Assembly: GCF_018881925.1 (NCBI RefSeq)
Contig: NZ_JACVPL010000005.1
Span: 1 to 64,000, forward strand
From: Polynucleobacter sp. Latsch14-2
GTDB lineage: Bacteria; Pseudomonadota; Gammaproteobacteria; Burkholderiales; Burkholderiaceae
Length of the DNA: 64,000 nucleotides
Direction: 5' to 3'
Each line of letters begins with the position of its first letter. The first letter of the stretch is position 1. Of the stretch, positions 55,688 through 63,627 are shown in pieces. The notes beneath the pieces are model-generated. The model was not told the origin of the DNA. It was given only the letters and a program-made list of their open reading frames with translations, and searched no databases. The position numbers were made by a program, and so were the translations under genes.

Positions 55688-55895
55688 TTTGTAAATCCTT
55701 CATTCACTCGATCGTTAAATGCCACGAACTCGGTGCGGATTCATTTTTCGTCGGGACTCTCACTGTTTCCAGCCGCCCCGCAACTTGATTTACCACTGAC
55801 TAATTCCGCATCAGTGGAGCGCTACTTGCTCGGTCTTACATGGTTAATTCGTAGCTATCAACCAATTGGGCGACCCTGCCCTGCATTGACACTTA

Positions 55896-56351
55896 CTACT
55901 CTTGCTCTGCCTTCTTACCTCTTATTGAGCCACTAGGGGCGCTATCTCCGCGCAGTTCGCGAATCAAACTCGCTATCTCCTCGTTGAAATCTATGGGCTC
56001 AGCTAAATCCGCTTTCTTACCTTTGCCTGCCGTTCCAACAGGTTGGTAGGCGCTGTTGGTATACACATCGCCAAAGTTTGCTTTTAGTAAAGACTGAATT
56101 AGCGTGCTGTTGGAGTCCTTGTTTGTGTAGCTCTCAATTAGCCTGCGCTCGTGAAATGCTCTACTTGAAGTCATAGCGACTGACAGGGCATCTTTAAAAG
56201 ACTTTCTAGCCCTTGCCCAATCCTCTAGTTGCTCAATGCTCACGCTCAATGCATCAGCCATGATAGCTATGGTTGCACCACCTTTGCCCAGCTCCATAAC
56301 TTGGTTGTCAAACTCTTTTAGGTATCCCTTCGCACTGATCACCTTCTTCAT
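55896..56351 (-). CDS. Terminase small-subunit-like DNA-binding protein
   Basis: A 151-aa protein. GGATIAIMADALSVSIEQLEDWARARKSF is an HTH like that of phage small terminases, and KDALSVAMTSSRAFHERRLIESYTNKDSNSTLIQSLLKANFGDVY resembles the following helical region. A charged C-terminal tail follows. Small terminases recognise DNA for packaging. No large terminase, portal or capsid gene is present in the island. This would fit a satellite that redirects a helper phage, but the match is weak, and an unrelated regulator is possible. It overlaps the upstream gene by 4 bp. Confidence 0.45.
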   Translation of the reverse strand: MKKVISAKGYLKEFDNQVMELGKGGATIAIMADALSVSIEQLEDWARARKSFKDALSVAMTSSRAFHERRLIESYTNKDSNSTLIQSLLKANFGDVYTNSAYQPVGTAGKGKKADLAEPIDFNEEIASLIRELRGDSAPSGSIRGKKAEQE

Positions 56352-56950
56352 TTGACACTCCCACGCTTACCTACCACTACAGCACCGCTTTCAAAAAACT
56401 CGGCAGCACCAATGGTTTCTGTAATTAGCTTATGTGCGGGTGGCGAAACTAATACGCCCATATCAGCAGCAGCACTTAAACGCGCAATCATTGCAACAAA
56501 ATCACTAAGGTCTTGTTTGCTCAGTTCACTTAGCTCAGAGCGTTTGAGCCAGATACGACCCCTACCATTGGCTGTAGCCATGGGAAAAGTGAATCTGATC
56601 ATTTTGTCTCCCTCGTCATATTCGACGTAAATCACTTTATCGACGTTGTATTCTGCGAACAGAAAACGAAACTCGAAAGCCTCGTGTGCGCTTGATCTAG
56701 GTTGTGGCAATAGCTCGGTGATCAGCTCAAAAGTAATGTTTTTCAATGGTTCCATCTCTCTGGTTAATAGTTGTTGTATGTCCGATAGCTCAAATCCGTA
56801 TTGCTTTAATCCATAAGCAGCTTGCAATAGCCACACATGAAGAAAGTATGGAATCTCTTGCTCGAGGTACGTCTCGTGCATCTCCTGCAAGATGGCGTTG
56901 GTGAACTGATGCGCCTTATCCAAGGTTTTGTTTATCTCTTTCGGGGTCAT
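56348..56950 (-). CDS. Hypothetical protein of the element core
   Basis: A 200-aa soluble protein. The N-terminal half is helical (TPKEINKTLDKAHQFTNAILQEMHETYLEQEIPYFLHVWLLQAAY). The second half is beta-rich (FEFRFLFAEYNVDKVIYVEYDEGDKMIRFTFPMATANGRGRIWLKRSEL). No known motif is seen. It overlaps the neighbouring genes by 4 bp on each side, which shows a tight three-gene unit with the 104-aa and terminase-like genes. Confidence 0.65.
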   Translation of the reverse strand: MTPKEINKTLDKAHQFTNAILQEMHETYLEQEIPYFLHVWLLQAAYGLKQYGFELSDIQQLLTREMEPLKNITFELITELLPQPRSSAHEAFEFRFLFAEYNVDKVIYVEYDEGDKMIRFTFPMATANGRGRIWLKRSELSELSKQDLSDFVAMIARLSAAADMGVLVSPPAHKLITETIGAAEFFESGAVVVGKRGSVK

Positions 56951-57261
56951 TGCTCAGTCCCATACAAAATGTCGTGGATGAACGGAGGAATATCCAAATC
57001 CAAGTCCGCCAAGATCGTGGCGCAAGCAAACAACTGGGCGCGTGACATCTGCGCCTCGGGCTGGCTTAGTCGAATCCAAATGGGTGCTGATTTTCTGTCA
57101 TCTACCAATTGATTGCGGCGGATAGGAGCCCAGATTGCTTTGAGCTCTTGAGTTTGCGCTTGGGTGAGTTTGATGTTATCAGTGGGCGTTTTTGTTTCTC
57201 CAGATAGATTCTGGATAGTTGCTGTGTTTTGGTTTGGGGGATGTAATACCGCTGAGTGCAT
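56947..57261 (-). CDS. Hypothetical protein, paralogue of the 80-aa island protein
   Basis: A 104-aa protein with a variable N-terminus and a C-terminal 70 residues (KLTQAQTQELKAIWAPIRR, IWIRLSQPEAQMSRAQLFACATILADLD, IPPFIHDILYGTEQ) similar in layout to the protein at 53,024-53,266. It is first in the three-gene unit. No function is known. Two such copies in one element suggest a role in its maintenance or control. Confidence 0.62.
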   Translation of the reverse strand: MHSAVLHPPNQNTATIQNLSGETKTPTDNIKLTQAQTQELKAIWAPIRRNQLVDDRKSAPIWIRLSQPEAQMSRAQLFACATILADLDLDIPPFIHDILYGTEQ

Positions 57262-57577
57262 AGGAATGCCTTTAACTTAATAAAAATGAATGAATAAAAA
57301 GGAGTTTTGTCAGCTCAAGTGGTGACGCACTAACCAACGTATTGGCCTACTGCTAGAGATCAATTTAGAAGCGTTTTAAGACCCCTAGGAGATGCGTTCG
57401 ATGTACAGAGATACTTGGGGCTCAAATTCTCTAGGGCATACACAACAATACAAATATCGAGCACTTTTCGCTCTTAAAGAAAAGCTACCTCTACCTATAC
57501 TAATACGCAAAAAGAGCCGTTTTCGCCCTGCTTTTTAAACTATTTTTATCACTGTATTAAGTGTCGTTATCTTGGCG
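57262..57577. other. AT-rich non-coding region inside the element core
   Basis: About 316 bp without a convincing gene. It separates the integrase unit from the 104-aa/200-aa/terminase-like unit and probably holds the promoter of the latter. Imperfect GAGC..GCTC stems near 57,459-57,515 are too weak to call a terminator. Confidence 0.5.
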
Positions 57578-57727
57578 CTATCGGCGCTTAACTATCACAA
57601 TCTTGATCTTGCCAATAACCAATAAAACAAAGCCAATGAGGCAATAGAAAAGAGATTGAAAACTAAATCCAGAGTCGTCAAGAAAAAATAGCCCAAACAA
57701 CAGAATTAATGATCCAAAGATTTGCAT
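57578..57727 (-). CDS. 49-aa membrane protein coupled to the integrase unit
   Basis: ATG at 57727 starts one base after the TGA of the preceding 90-aa gene. The 49 residues hold two hydrophobic segments (about 2-15, IFGSLILLFGLFFL; about 24-41, LFYCLIGFVLLVIGKI) and a basic end IVKRR. The stop-start contact supports translation with the upstream gene. It may be a small membrane effector; no family is recognised. Confidence 0.55.
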   Translation of the reverse strand: MQIFGSLILLFGLFFLDDSGFSFQSLFYCLIGFVLLVIGKIKIVIVKRR

Positions 57728-57728
57728 A

Positions 57729-58001
57729 TCAAAACTGCTTCAGTGCTTTGCTTACCGACTCCACTAACTCTGTAGCACCACTTCCATGCACAGGCAAAGA
57801 CTCTTGGAATGTGGAGGGGTTACAGTATCCATTGAAAGAATCATCCACAAAGGCCACCACAGAGTCATAGCGCCGATCAAACACCAACACTGAGCAATCG
57901 GCTTCGTAGCCATCGTACGGATACTCTTGGCTGATTCCGAACACCACCCAGCGGCGATCTTTATGTAGGACGCTGTGCCCTGATAGTTTTGGTAGGCTCA
58001 C
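57729..58001 (-). CDS. 90-aa hypothetical protein overlapping the integrase
   Basis: A 90-aa protein (HSVLHKDRRWVVFGISQEYPYDGYEADCSVLVFDRRYDSVVAFVDDSFNGYCN...). It overlaps the integrase stop by 4 bp (ATGA) and so is translated with it. The acidic, aromatic sequence has no motif I recognise. Position right after the integrase is typical of a recombination directionality factor, but the composition is acidic rather than basic; that role is only a possibility. Confidence 0.6.
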   Translation of the reverse strand: MSLPKLSGHSVLHKDRRWVVFGISQEYPYDGYEADCSVLVFDRRYDSVVAFVDDSFNGYCNPSTFQESLPVHGSGATELVESVSKALKQF

Positions 58002-59518
58002 TTTGACTTTCTCTTTGATGCAATGTACTCCTCGGCCTCAGGTGGCTCCATGTGTATGGTTTGGTATTCAAAAATACTGGTTTTCTTAACACCACTATCT
58101 GTGAAGTGAATCTTCAACGTGCCACTAGCAAAGTCAATATCAATCTGCTTGATCAACTGGCGTATCGTTGCATTCTTTAAGCCCCCACCCGCCTCCAGCT
58201 CTTCTTGAGCAGTCTCAAATACGCGGCGATTCAGTGGTGCCCTACTGGCTTTGAGCTCTTTTAACTTGGCCTTTACTTCATCCATCTCCTGCACGACTTT
58301 CTTATTCTGTAGTCGCGCAGCTACCGACTTCAGATCAACAGGAAAATCAAAAAACACTGACAACTCCCGCTCCCTGTTCTCTAGCGCCCTAATCTCTTTG
58401 AGTGTCTGGTCTTTTGCATCGGCGTATTTGTGCTCTTGTACCGCCTCCATCACAGTAGCTAAAACGTCTTCATAACGGCGTGTAAGGTAAGGGCAGTCGT
58501 AATTACTCACGAGGGAGTGCGCACACACCAATATCCGCGTCACTGGGCGCGTTCCATCTTTACGCTTGTGCCCATGTGATCTGACATGATGTGCAGCTCC
58601 CCCACACTTGGAGCACCTAACCAAGCCAGATAAAGGGTGGATGTTATTGCTTGACGCCCTAGCGGTCTTGCTAGATAGATTTAAGTTTGCTACTTTTTGG
58701 TAAACACTATCCGTTATTACCTTTGGAAAGTAACTCGGATGCTCAACCCCATCACCAGTAACCAGCGTGCCTATTACATTTGGACTCTTTAGCAGCTTCT
58801 TAATTGTCCCCGCGCTCCAATACTTAGCTCTGCCTGTTGCCGTTGGGATGTTGTCGGCGTTAAGTGTCTTAGCTATAACTGTGGAGCCATAACCCTCGGC
58901 AGCCATCTTGAAGATCTGCTTGATGACAGGCACCTTATCTTTAAGGGTCTTACTCTTGTCGCTAGGATCAATCCAGAACGGCACGCGCTTGGTGAGCATC
59001 ACCCCCTTAGCTATCTGGTCGAACTTATTACTCCAAGCAGCTTTAACGCGCAGCCCTTTGGTCTTACTCTCTTCATTTGCTCTTGCCATCATCATCACGG
59101 ACAGGATTAGACTTATCCCCCCATCGCTATTCATCTGATCCTTGTCGAATATCTTCCCGTCATGCAAGGTGACCACCACAATCTCTGCATCAATCAGATC
59201 CTGGAACTGGCGCAGTGCCTTGGTGGGTTCCTGACGGGACAACCTGTCGAAGTTCTCCACCAATAAGTAGCTGCCCTTCTCAATCAACCTATCCTCCACC
59301 ATCCGCAAGAACACACCCAGCGCGCCCTTTGTGGCGTGTACGCCCTTGTAGGCTGAGCGCCCCTCATCACGCAGGTCTAGACTGGTATCGAGCACCAGAC
59401 CCAAATGCTTATTGCGCTCAAGGAACTGGGTGGCTAGGTCCTGCTGCCTGCGTATAGAGTCGCCCTTAGCCTGTTGCTCAGAGGAGAAGCGGATGTATGA
59501 GTAAGCGGTTGTAGTCAT
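57998..59518 (-). CDS. Large serine recombinase (integrase of the island)
   Basis: A 506-aa site-specific recombinase. The N-terminal resolvase domain holds the nucleophile Ser in YSYIRFSSEQQAKGDS (S12/S13), R in SIRRQQ and YLLVENFDRLSR. A recombinase domain (about 175-290; TVIAKTLNADNIPTATGRAKYWSAGTIKKLL) and zinc ribbon (LVRCSKCGGAAHH...CAHS..YDCPY) follow, then a coiled coil (about 375-430; ALENRERELSVF). ATG 59518 is used; longer in-frame starts run back toward the chromosomal permease. It lies directly next to the right attachment site and is the enzyme that should integrate and, with a partner, excise the island. Confidence 0.93.
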   Translation of the reverse strand: MTTTAYSYIRFSSEQQAKGDSIRRQQDLATQFLERNKHLGLVLDTSLDLRDEGRSAYKGVHATKGALGVFLRMVEDRLIEKGSYLLVENFDRLSRQEPTKALRQFQDLIDAEIVVVTLHDGKIFDKDQMNSDGGISLILSVMMMARANEESKTKGLRVKAAWSNKFDQIAKGVMLTKRVPFWIDPSDKSKTLKDKVPVIKQIFKMAAEGYGSTVIAKTLNADNIPTATGRAKYWSAGTIKKLLKSPNVIGTLVTGDGVEHPSYFPKVITDSVYQKVANLNLSSKTARASSNNIHPLSGLVRCSKCGGAAHHVRSHGHKRKDGTRPVTRILVCAHSLVSNYDCPYLTRRYEDVLATVMEAVQEHKYADAKDQTLKEIRALENRERELSVFFDFPVDLKSVAARLQNKKVVQEMDEVKAKLKELKASRAPLNRRVFETAQEELEAGGGLKNATIRQLIKQIDIDFASGTLKIHFTDSGVKKTSIFEYQTIHMEPPEAEEYIASKRKSK

Positions 59519-59525
59519 GCGATTA

Positions 59526-59903
59526 TTATACATGTTGTTTGTAATTAAACCAAATGCCCATATAGATCCCAACCGCAGTCACCTCAGCAATGCCGACAAC
59601 AATCCAGTAGGTCCAATAACCCCAACCCACCATATAACCGGCAAGTGGCCCAACATAAGTATTTGCGTAAGCTGCGAACGAGCCAGCAACAGGCTCATGA
59701 ACAGCCATTTCACCCAGCGCACGCAGCACGATAAAAGCAACGATGCCCGCCAGTAAATAGCCCAAGAGAATGGAGGGTCCCGCAATTTGAATTGCGCTTG
59801 CTGATCCGAGAAATAGTCCAACACCAATCGTTGACCCTAAAGCCATTAAACGAATGTGTCGTACCTTGAGGTGGCGTTTCAGGCCATGTTGTTCAGTCTG
59901 CAA
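59526..59903 (-). pseudogene. Amino-acid permease, N-terminal part (cut by the genomic island)
   Basis: The frame starts at TTG 59903 with a strong AGGAGG site 6-7 nt upstream. It encodes the first three helices of an APC permease ([24 protein letters not shown] is the family's first signature). Native sequence ends GIYMGIWF; the last six residues NYKQHV come from the island end. The remainder of the permease is at 31,907-32,947. The fragment stops 7 bp before the integrase start on the same strand, so the permease promoter probably also transcribes the integrase. Confidence 0.88.
59533..59561. other. Right attachment site (attR) of the genomic island
   Basis: TGTTGTTTGTAATTAAAC (59533-59550) is the island arm. 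It runs into AAACCAAAT-g-CCCAT (59547-59561), matched at the left end except for one base. Beyond it lies chromosomal permease sequence (ATATAGATCCC). The dyad centre suggests strand exchange at the CC of 59557-59558. Confidence 0.82.
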
Positions 59904-59920
59904 AAGAGACCTCCTTTCGA

Positions 59921-59950
59921 TTTAGCGTTGGCAATTTACCAACTAAGCGA
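59921..59950. promoter_or_regulatory. Imperfect palindrome upstream of the permease remnant
   Basis: GTTGG (59927-59931) pairs with CCAAC (59939-59943), and flanking TTAGCG / CTAAGCG are nearly symmetric. It lies 20 bp before the AGGAGG of the permease start. It could be the operator of the former permease-ald operon. Confidence 0.35.
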
Positions 59951-60071
59951 AGTCTAGGGATCTGTTTGCAGAAGTACTAGGGGATCAAATTACCTAAAGT
60001 GATTAAAAGTTTAAAAACGAATGTAAAAGTTTTGCTTAACCGTCATTCAGAAGTACGAAAGCAGGAAAATA

Positions 60072-60119
60072 AAAAGGGGACGGCAAAAGAATCAGTAATT
60101 TCCTACAGGGAATCCCCTT
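60072..60119 (-). terminator. Probable terminator after tcdA
   Basis: AAGGGGA (60074-60080) pairs with TCCCCTT (60113-60119) across a 32-nt loop. In the minus direction, T-rich sequence follows. The long loop makes it less certain than the others. Confidence 0.5.
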
Positions 60120-60136
60120 AAAGATTTATATCAACT

Positions 60137-60889
60137 TCAGTCGGTTGCTGCAATCAGATTCAAAATCTCGGCAGCTGCAGCTAGCCCACAGGCAGCCGTC
60201 ACCATCACAGTTGAGCCATAGCCAGAGCAAGCTAGTCCACCGCTAGATGCCCCCGCCCTAGGCTCATGCGAGTAGATAGCGCGAATCCCGATTTTTCTCT
60301 TGAGATTTCTTGAGAATCCATGGTCTTGTCTTAGTCCTTGGCGAACCTTTGCTAGCAAGGCATCTTGTTCCGTTTTAGAAAGATCATCGCAGCGCACAGC
60401 AGTGGGGTCCGACTTACCGCCAGCAGCACCGCACATCACCAGTGCACGATCATCCTTTCGCGCCCATACTGCCAAAGCGATTTTCGTTTGAACTGAATCG
60501 GTGGCGTCAAGCACAAAAGCATTAGCCGGAATGAATACATCTAAATTATCCGGCTCTAAAAATTCATCAATGGAAGTTAAAGTGATCTCAGGATTAATAA
60601 GACGAATACGCTCACCCATCGCTTGAACTTTGGCTTTGCCATACTCACCTTCTAATGCATGTAACTGTCGATTGGTATTGCTTTGAGCAATATGATCTAA
60701 ATCAATTAGGACCAAATGACCAATACCGGTTCGAGCCAGCGCTTCAGCAGCCCAAGATCCAACACCACCTAGGCCAGCAACCACAACCGTTGCCTGGCGA
60801 AAGCGTTCGCGTAGGTCTGAGCCATAGAGCCGAGCCACACCTCCAAAACGACGATCTTCTAAGTTAACCTCAACCTTGTCTTCTGCCAT
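60137..60889 (-). CDS. tcdA: tRNA threonylcarbamoyladenosine dehydratase
   Basis: A 250-aa E1-like enzyme that cyclises t6A to ct6A at position 37 of ANN-reading tRNAs. VVVAGLGGVGSWAAEALARTGIGHLVLIDLD is the ATP/nucleotide-binding glycine loop, and NTNRQLHALEGEYGKAKV and VLDATDSVQTK follow as in ThiF/CsdL proteins. The conserved Cys near the C-terminus is in GLACSGYGS. ATG at 60889 gives usual length. It is divergent from pdxH. Confidence 0.92.
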   Translation of the reverse strand: MAEDKVEVNLEDRRFGGVARLYGSDLRERFRQATVVVAGLGGVGSWAAEALARTGIGHLVLIDLDHIAQSNTNRQLHALEGEYGKAKVQAMGERIRLINPEITLTSIDEFLEPDNLDVFIPANAFVLDATDSVQTKIALAVWARKDDRALVMCGAAGGKSDPTAVRCDDLSKTEQDALLAKVRQGLRQDHGFSRNLKRKIGIRAIYSHEPRAGASSGGLACSGYGSTVMVTAACGLAAAAEILNLIAATD

Positions 60890-60911
60890 AGCTTCTCTTT
60901 ATACTGAATAA

Positions 60912-61547
60912 ATGGACCCCATTGCTCAACTTCGTAAAAACTACACCCTTGGACAGCTCTCCGAAACAGATGTTCCAGCTGATCCAATGCCACTATTTCA
61001 ACTATGGTTTGAGCAAGCTGTGAATGCTGCATGCCCAGAACCGAACTCAATGACTCTTGCTACCGCTGATAAAGCAGGAAATCCATCAGCTCGTATTGTC
61101 TTACTAAAAGGCGCAGATCAAAATGGTTTCACCTTTTTTACCAATTACAGCAGTCAAAAAGGCAGAGAGCTGGCTGACCGTCCTCAAGCAGCGCTACTCT
61201 TTCACTGGCATGAACTAGAACGTCAAGTGCGCATCAGCGGAACAGTCGAACGTGTTTCTCCAAGCGAAAGTGATGAATACTTTCATTCGCGTCCAGCAGC
61301 CTCCAGAATCGGCGCATGGGCTTCCCCACAAAGCTCCGCTATTCCAAGTCGTGAGTTTTTGGAGGAAGCTGAAAAACGCTTGAAGGCGGAATTTGGTGAA
61401 GCACCACCTCGCCCAGACCATTGGGGTGGATATCGTCTAAAGCCCACGGAAATAGAATTTTGGCAGGGTCGTCCTTCTCGTCTACATGATCGGATGCACT
61501 ATCAAATGGATGGTGGCGCTTGGCGGATCACTCGCCTTGCCCCTTAA
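60912..61547 (+). CDS. pdxH: Pyridoxamine 5'-phosphate oxidase
   Basis: A 211-aa FMN enzyme that makes pyridoxal 5'-phosphate. The N-terminal [29 protein letters not shown], the FMN-binding region [32 protein letters not shown], and the C-terminal signature [16 protein letters not shown] with WRITRLAP are all intact. The length is standard. It lies between tcdA and msrA, and its gap of 22 bp to tcdA holds a divergent promoter at most. Confidence 0.97.
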   Translation: MDPIAQLRKNYTLGQLSETDVPADPMPLFQLWFEQAVNAACPEPNSMTLATADKAGNPSARIVLLKGADQNGFTFFTNYSSQKGRELADRPQAALLFHWHELERQVRISGTVERVSPSESDEYFHSRPAASRIGAWASPQSSAIPSREFLEEAEKRLKAEFGEAPPRPDHWGGYRLKPTEIEFWQGRPSRLHDRMHYQMDGGAWRITRLAP

Positions 61548-61562
61548 AGAGGATTTAGAGCT

Positions 61563-62135
61563 TCAGGAAAACTCGGACGAAATCAGCGTTTTGAATTTGG
61601 CTCTAAATTTTGCTAATTTTGGCGCAACAACTGCCATGCAATAACCCTGGCCTGGATGCTGGCGAAAGTAGTCTTGGTGATAGTCTTCTGCTGGATAAAT
61701 AGTCGGTGCCACGTCAATCTGCGTCACCACTGGATTAGAGTAAATCTTAGACTGCTCTAATTCCTCCACCACTGCATGTGCCACTTGATTTTGAGCATCG
61801 CTATGCGTAAAGATCACCGATCGATATTGCGTGCCATGATCATTGCCCTGGTAGTTCAAGGTGGTGGGATCATGAATCACAAAAAAGACTTCCAATAAAT
61901 CGTGAAAAGAAATAATTTGGGGATCAAAGTACACGTCCACAATCTCTGCATGTCCAGTGACCCCCGTGCAGACCGACTCATAACTAGGATTTGGTCTAGC
62001 GCCGCCCGCATAACCCGAAACAACGGAATGAACACCATGAATTTGTTGATAAACCGCCTCTAGACACCAGAAACACCCCCCGCCAAGGGTGGCACGCTCA
62101 AGATGTAGCAGGTTTTGTTTGTTAGTTTCACTCAT
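61563..62135 (-). CDS. msrA: Peptide-methionine (S)-S-oxide reductase
   Basis: A 190-aa repair enzyme reducing methionine-S-sulfoxide. The active-site motif is GGCFWCLEAVYQ with the catalytic Cys near residue 21. SGYAGGARPNPSYESVCTGVTGHAE and AEDYHQDYF are further family motifs. A short C-terminal extension is present. It is convergent with pdxH and divergent from the aldehyde dehydrogenase gene. Confidence 0.96.
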   Translation of the reverse strand: MSETNKQNLLHLERATLGGGCFWCLEAVYQQIHGVHSVVSGYAGGARPNPSYESVCTGVTGHAEIVDVYFDPQIISFHDLLEVFFVIHDPTTLNYQGNDHGTQYRSVIFTHSDAQNQVAHAVVEELEQSKIYSNPVVTQIDVAPTIYPAEDYHQDYFRQHPGQGYCMAVVAPKLAKFRAKFKTLISSEFS

Positions 62136-62193
62136 GGCTTTATCCTAACGCTTTATTGAATTACCTGCTTACGCACTCAAACCCGAAAACACC

Positions 62194-63591
62194 ATGAATC
62201 GCTTCACGCTTCAGTTAGATGAAATTAAGGCGGCTTACGCTGCTGAACCCAATCCCAGTCTTGAGGTGAGATTGGAGCGAATTGGCCGCATTGAAAAGAT
62301 GATTGCCGCCAATGAAGAAAAAATCTGTAAGGCGCTAGTAGCAGACTTTGGTGTACGCCATTCAGTAGAAACTCGTTTGGCAGAATTTCAAATGGTGTAT
62401 CAGGCCTGTGCATATACGCGTAAGCATTTAAAAGAATGGATGAAACCAACTCCCGTTGATACCCCCTTCTTTTTGGGTGGGTCCCAAGCCTGGATAGAGA
62501 ATCAATCTATCGGCGTAGTTGGCATCATGAGTCCGTGGAATTACCCCATTCAATTAGCCCTGGTGCCAGCAATTGCTGCCCTTGCTGCTGGCAATCGGGT
62601 TTGGCTTAAGCCCTCTGAACGAAGCGTACGTACGTCGGGCTTCTTAGCTAGCCTGATTCAAGAGTATTTCCATTCCAGTGAATTTTGCGTGACTACTGGC
62701 GGTCCAGATGTTGCAGAAATTTTTTCAGGACTTTGTTTTGATCACCTATTCTTTACTGGCGCACAAGAAATTGGCAAAAAAGTGATGCGCTCTGCTGCGG
62801 ATAACCTCACCCCAATTACCTTGGAGCTTGGCGGAAAATCCCCAGCCATTATTGACCCTTCGGCCAAACTAAAAGATGCCGCAGCCAGCATTGTGTACGG
62901 TAAGTTGCTAAATGGCGGTCAAACTTGCATTGCCCCAGATTATGTTTTGATCGCACCACAAGATCAAGATACCTTCATCACAGAGTTGCAAGCAGTAGCT
63001 CAAGCTCAATTTTCAAATCCAGAAGAATTGACTGGTCCGATTGACGATAGTCAACTGGCACACTGGCAGTATTTAGCCAATGATGCGATTCAAAGGGGTG
63101 CGCAAGCCATCCCGCTTCTAAGACCAGATACACAAAGCTCAAGAAGATTCGAGCCTATTGCACTAATAAATGTTTCCGTTGATGCACTTGTACTCCAAGA
63201 GGAAATTTTCGGACCTATTTTGCCGATCATGACTACGATTGACGTTACTACTGCTATTGCTTATGTCAACAGCAAACCAAGCCCACTCGCTCTCTATTGG
63301 TTTGGGAAAGATAAAGCCAATATGAATCGCATCCTCAATGAAACTCGTTCAGGAGGTGTGACTGTAAATGACACCCTATTGCACGCCACCATTGAAGGTC
63401 TGCCATTTGGCGGTATTGGCCCAAGCGGTATGGGCGCCTATCATGGCAAGAAGGGATTTGATACCTTTAGCCATCAAAAATCTGTTTTAGAAGTTCGTGG
63501 ACTTTTTGGCCTTAATCTCTTGCATGGCACAAAATTAGTACAACCTCCCTATCGCAAAACAATCGAGCGTCTACTCAATTGGATGAACTAA
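62194..63591 (+). CDS. Aldehyde dehydrogenase (coniferyl-aldehyde/fatty-aldehyde type)
   Basis: A 465-aa NAD(P)-dependent enzyme oxidising aldehydes to acids. PWNYPIQLALVPAIAALAAGNRV is the cofactor region, FTGAQEIGKKVM is the family turn, TLELGGKSPAI holds the general-base Glu, and GGQTCIAPDY holds the catalytic Cys. The C-terminal hydrophobic tail (TIERLLNWMN) is like the CalB/ALDH3 group. The substrate is not certain; aromatic or long-chain aldehydes are typical. Confidence 0.92.
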   Translation: MNRFTLQLDEIKAAYAAEPNPSLEVRLERIGRIEKMIAANEEKICKALVADFGVRHSVETRLAEFQMVYQACAYTRKHLKEWMKPTPVDTPFFLGGSQAWIENQSIGVVGIMSPWNYPIQLALVPAIAALAAGNRVWLKPSERSVRTSGFLASLIQEYFHSSEFCVTTGGPDVAEIFSGLCFDHLFFTGAQEIGKKVMRSAADNLTPITLELGGKSPAIIDPSAKLKDAAASIVYGKLLNGGQTCIAPDYVLIAPQDQDTFITELQAVAQAQFSNPEELTGPIDDSQLAHWQYLANDAIQRGAQAIPLLRPDTQSSRRFEPIALINVSVDALVLQEEIFGPILPIMTTIDVTTAIAYVNSKPSPLALYWFGKDKANMNRILNETRSGGVTVNDTLLHATIEGLPFGGIGPSGMGAYHGKKGFDTFSHQKSVLEVRGLFGLNLLHGTKLVQPPYRKTIERLLNWMN

Positions 63592-63627
63592 GCAACAAAG
63601 AAGGTATTAAAAGCACTTTATGATCTC

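Larger units (their letters stand above)
32945..59558. mobile_element. Serine-integrase genomic island carrying nitrate/cyanate assimilation genes
   Basis: A 26.6-kb insertion divides an amino-acid permease gene in two co-oriented parts. It is bounded by near-identical 15-bp repeats and carries a large serine recombinase next to its right end. The left two-thirds hold nitrogen-assimilation and envelope genes. The right third holds an XRE regulator, an iteron-like field, a primase-helicase, a terminase-small-like gene and small unknown genes. No conjugation or capsid genes are visible, so transfer would need help from a phage or plasmid. Confidence 0.87.

Noticed and set aside
55733..55936. 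67-aa plus-strand frame between the replication and terminase-like genes
   Set aside because: No ribosome site or motif, and it overlaps the start region of minus-strand genes; better seen as regulatory sequence.
57459..57535. Terminator after the 49-aa gene
   Set aside because: The GAGC/GCTC and GGGC/GCTC pairings are imperfect and the stem is weak.
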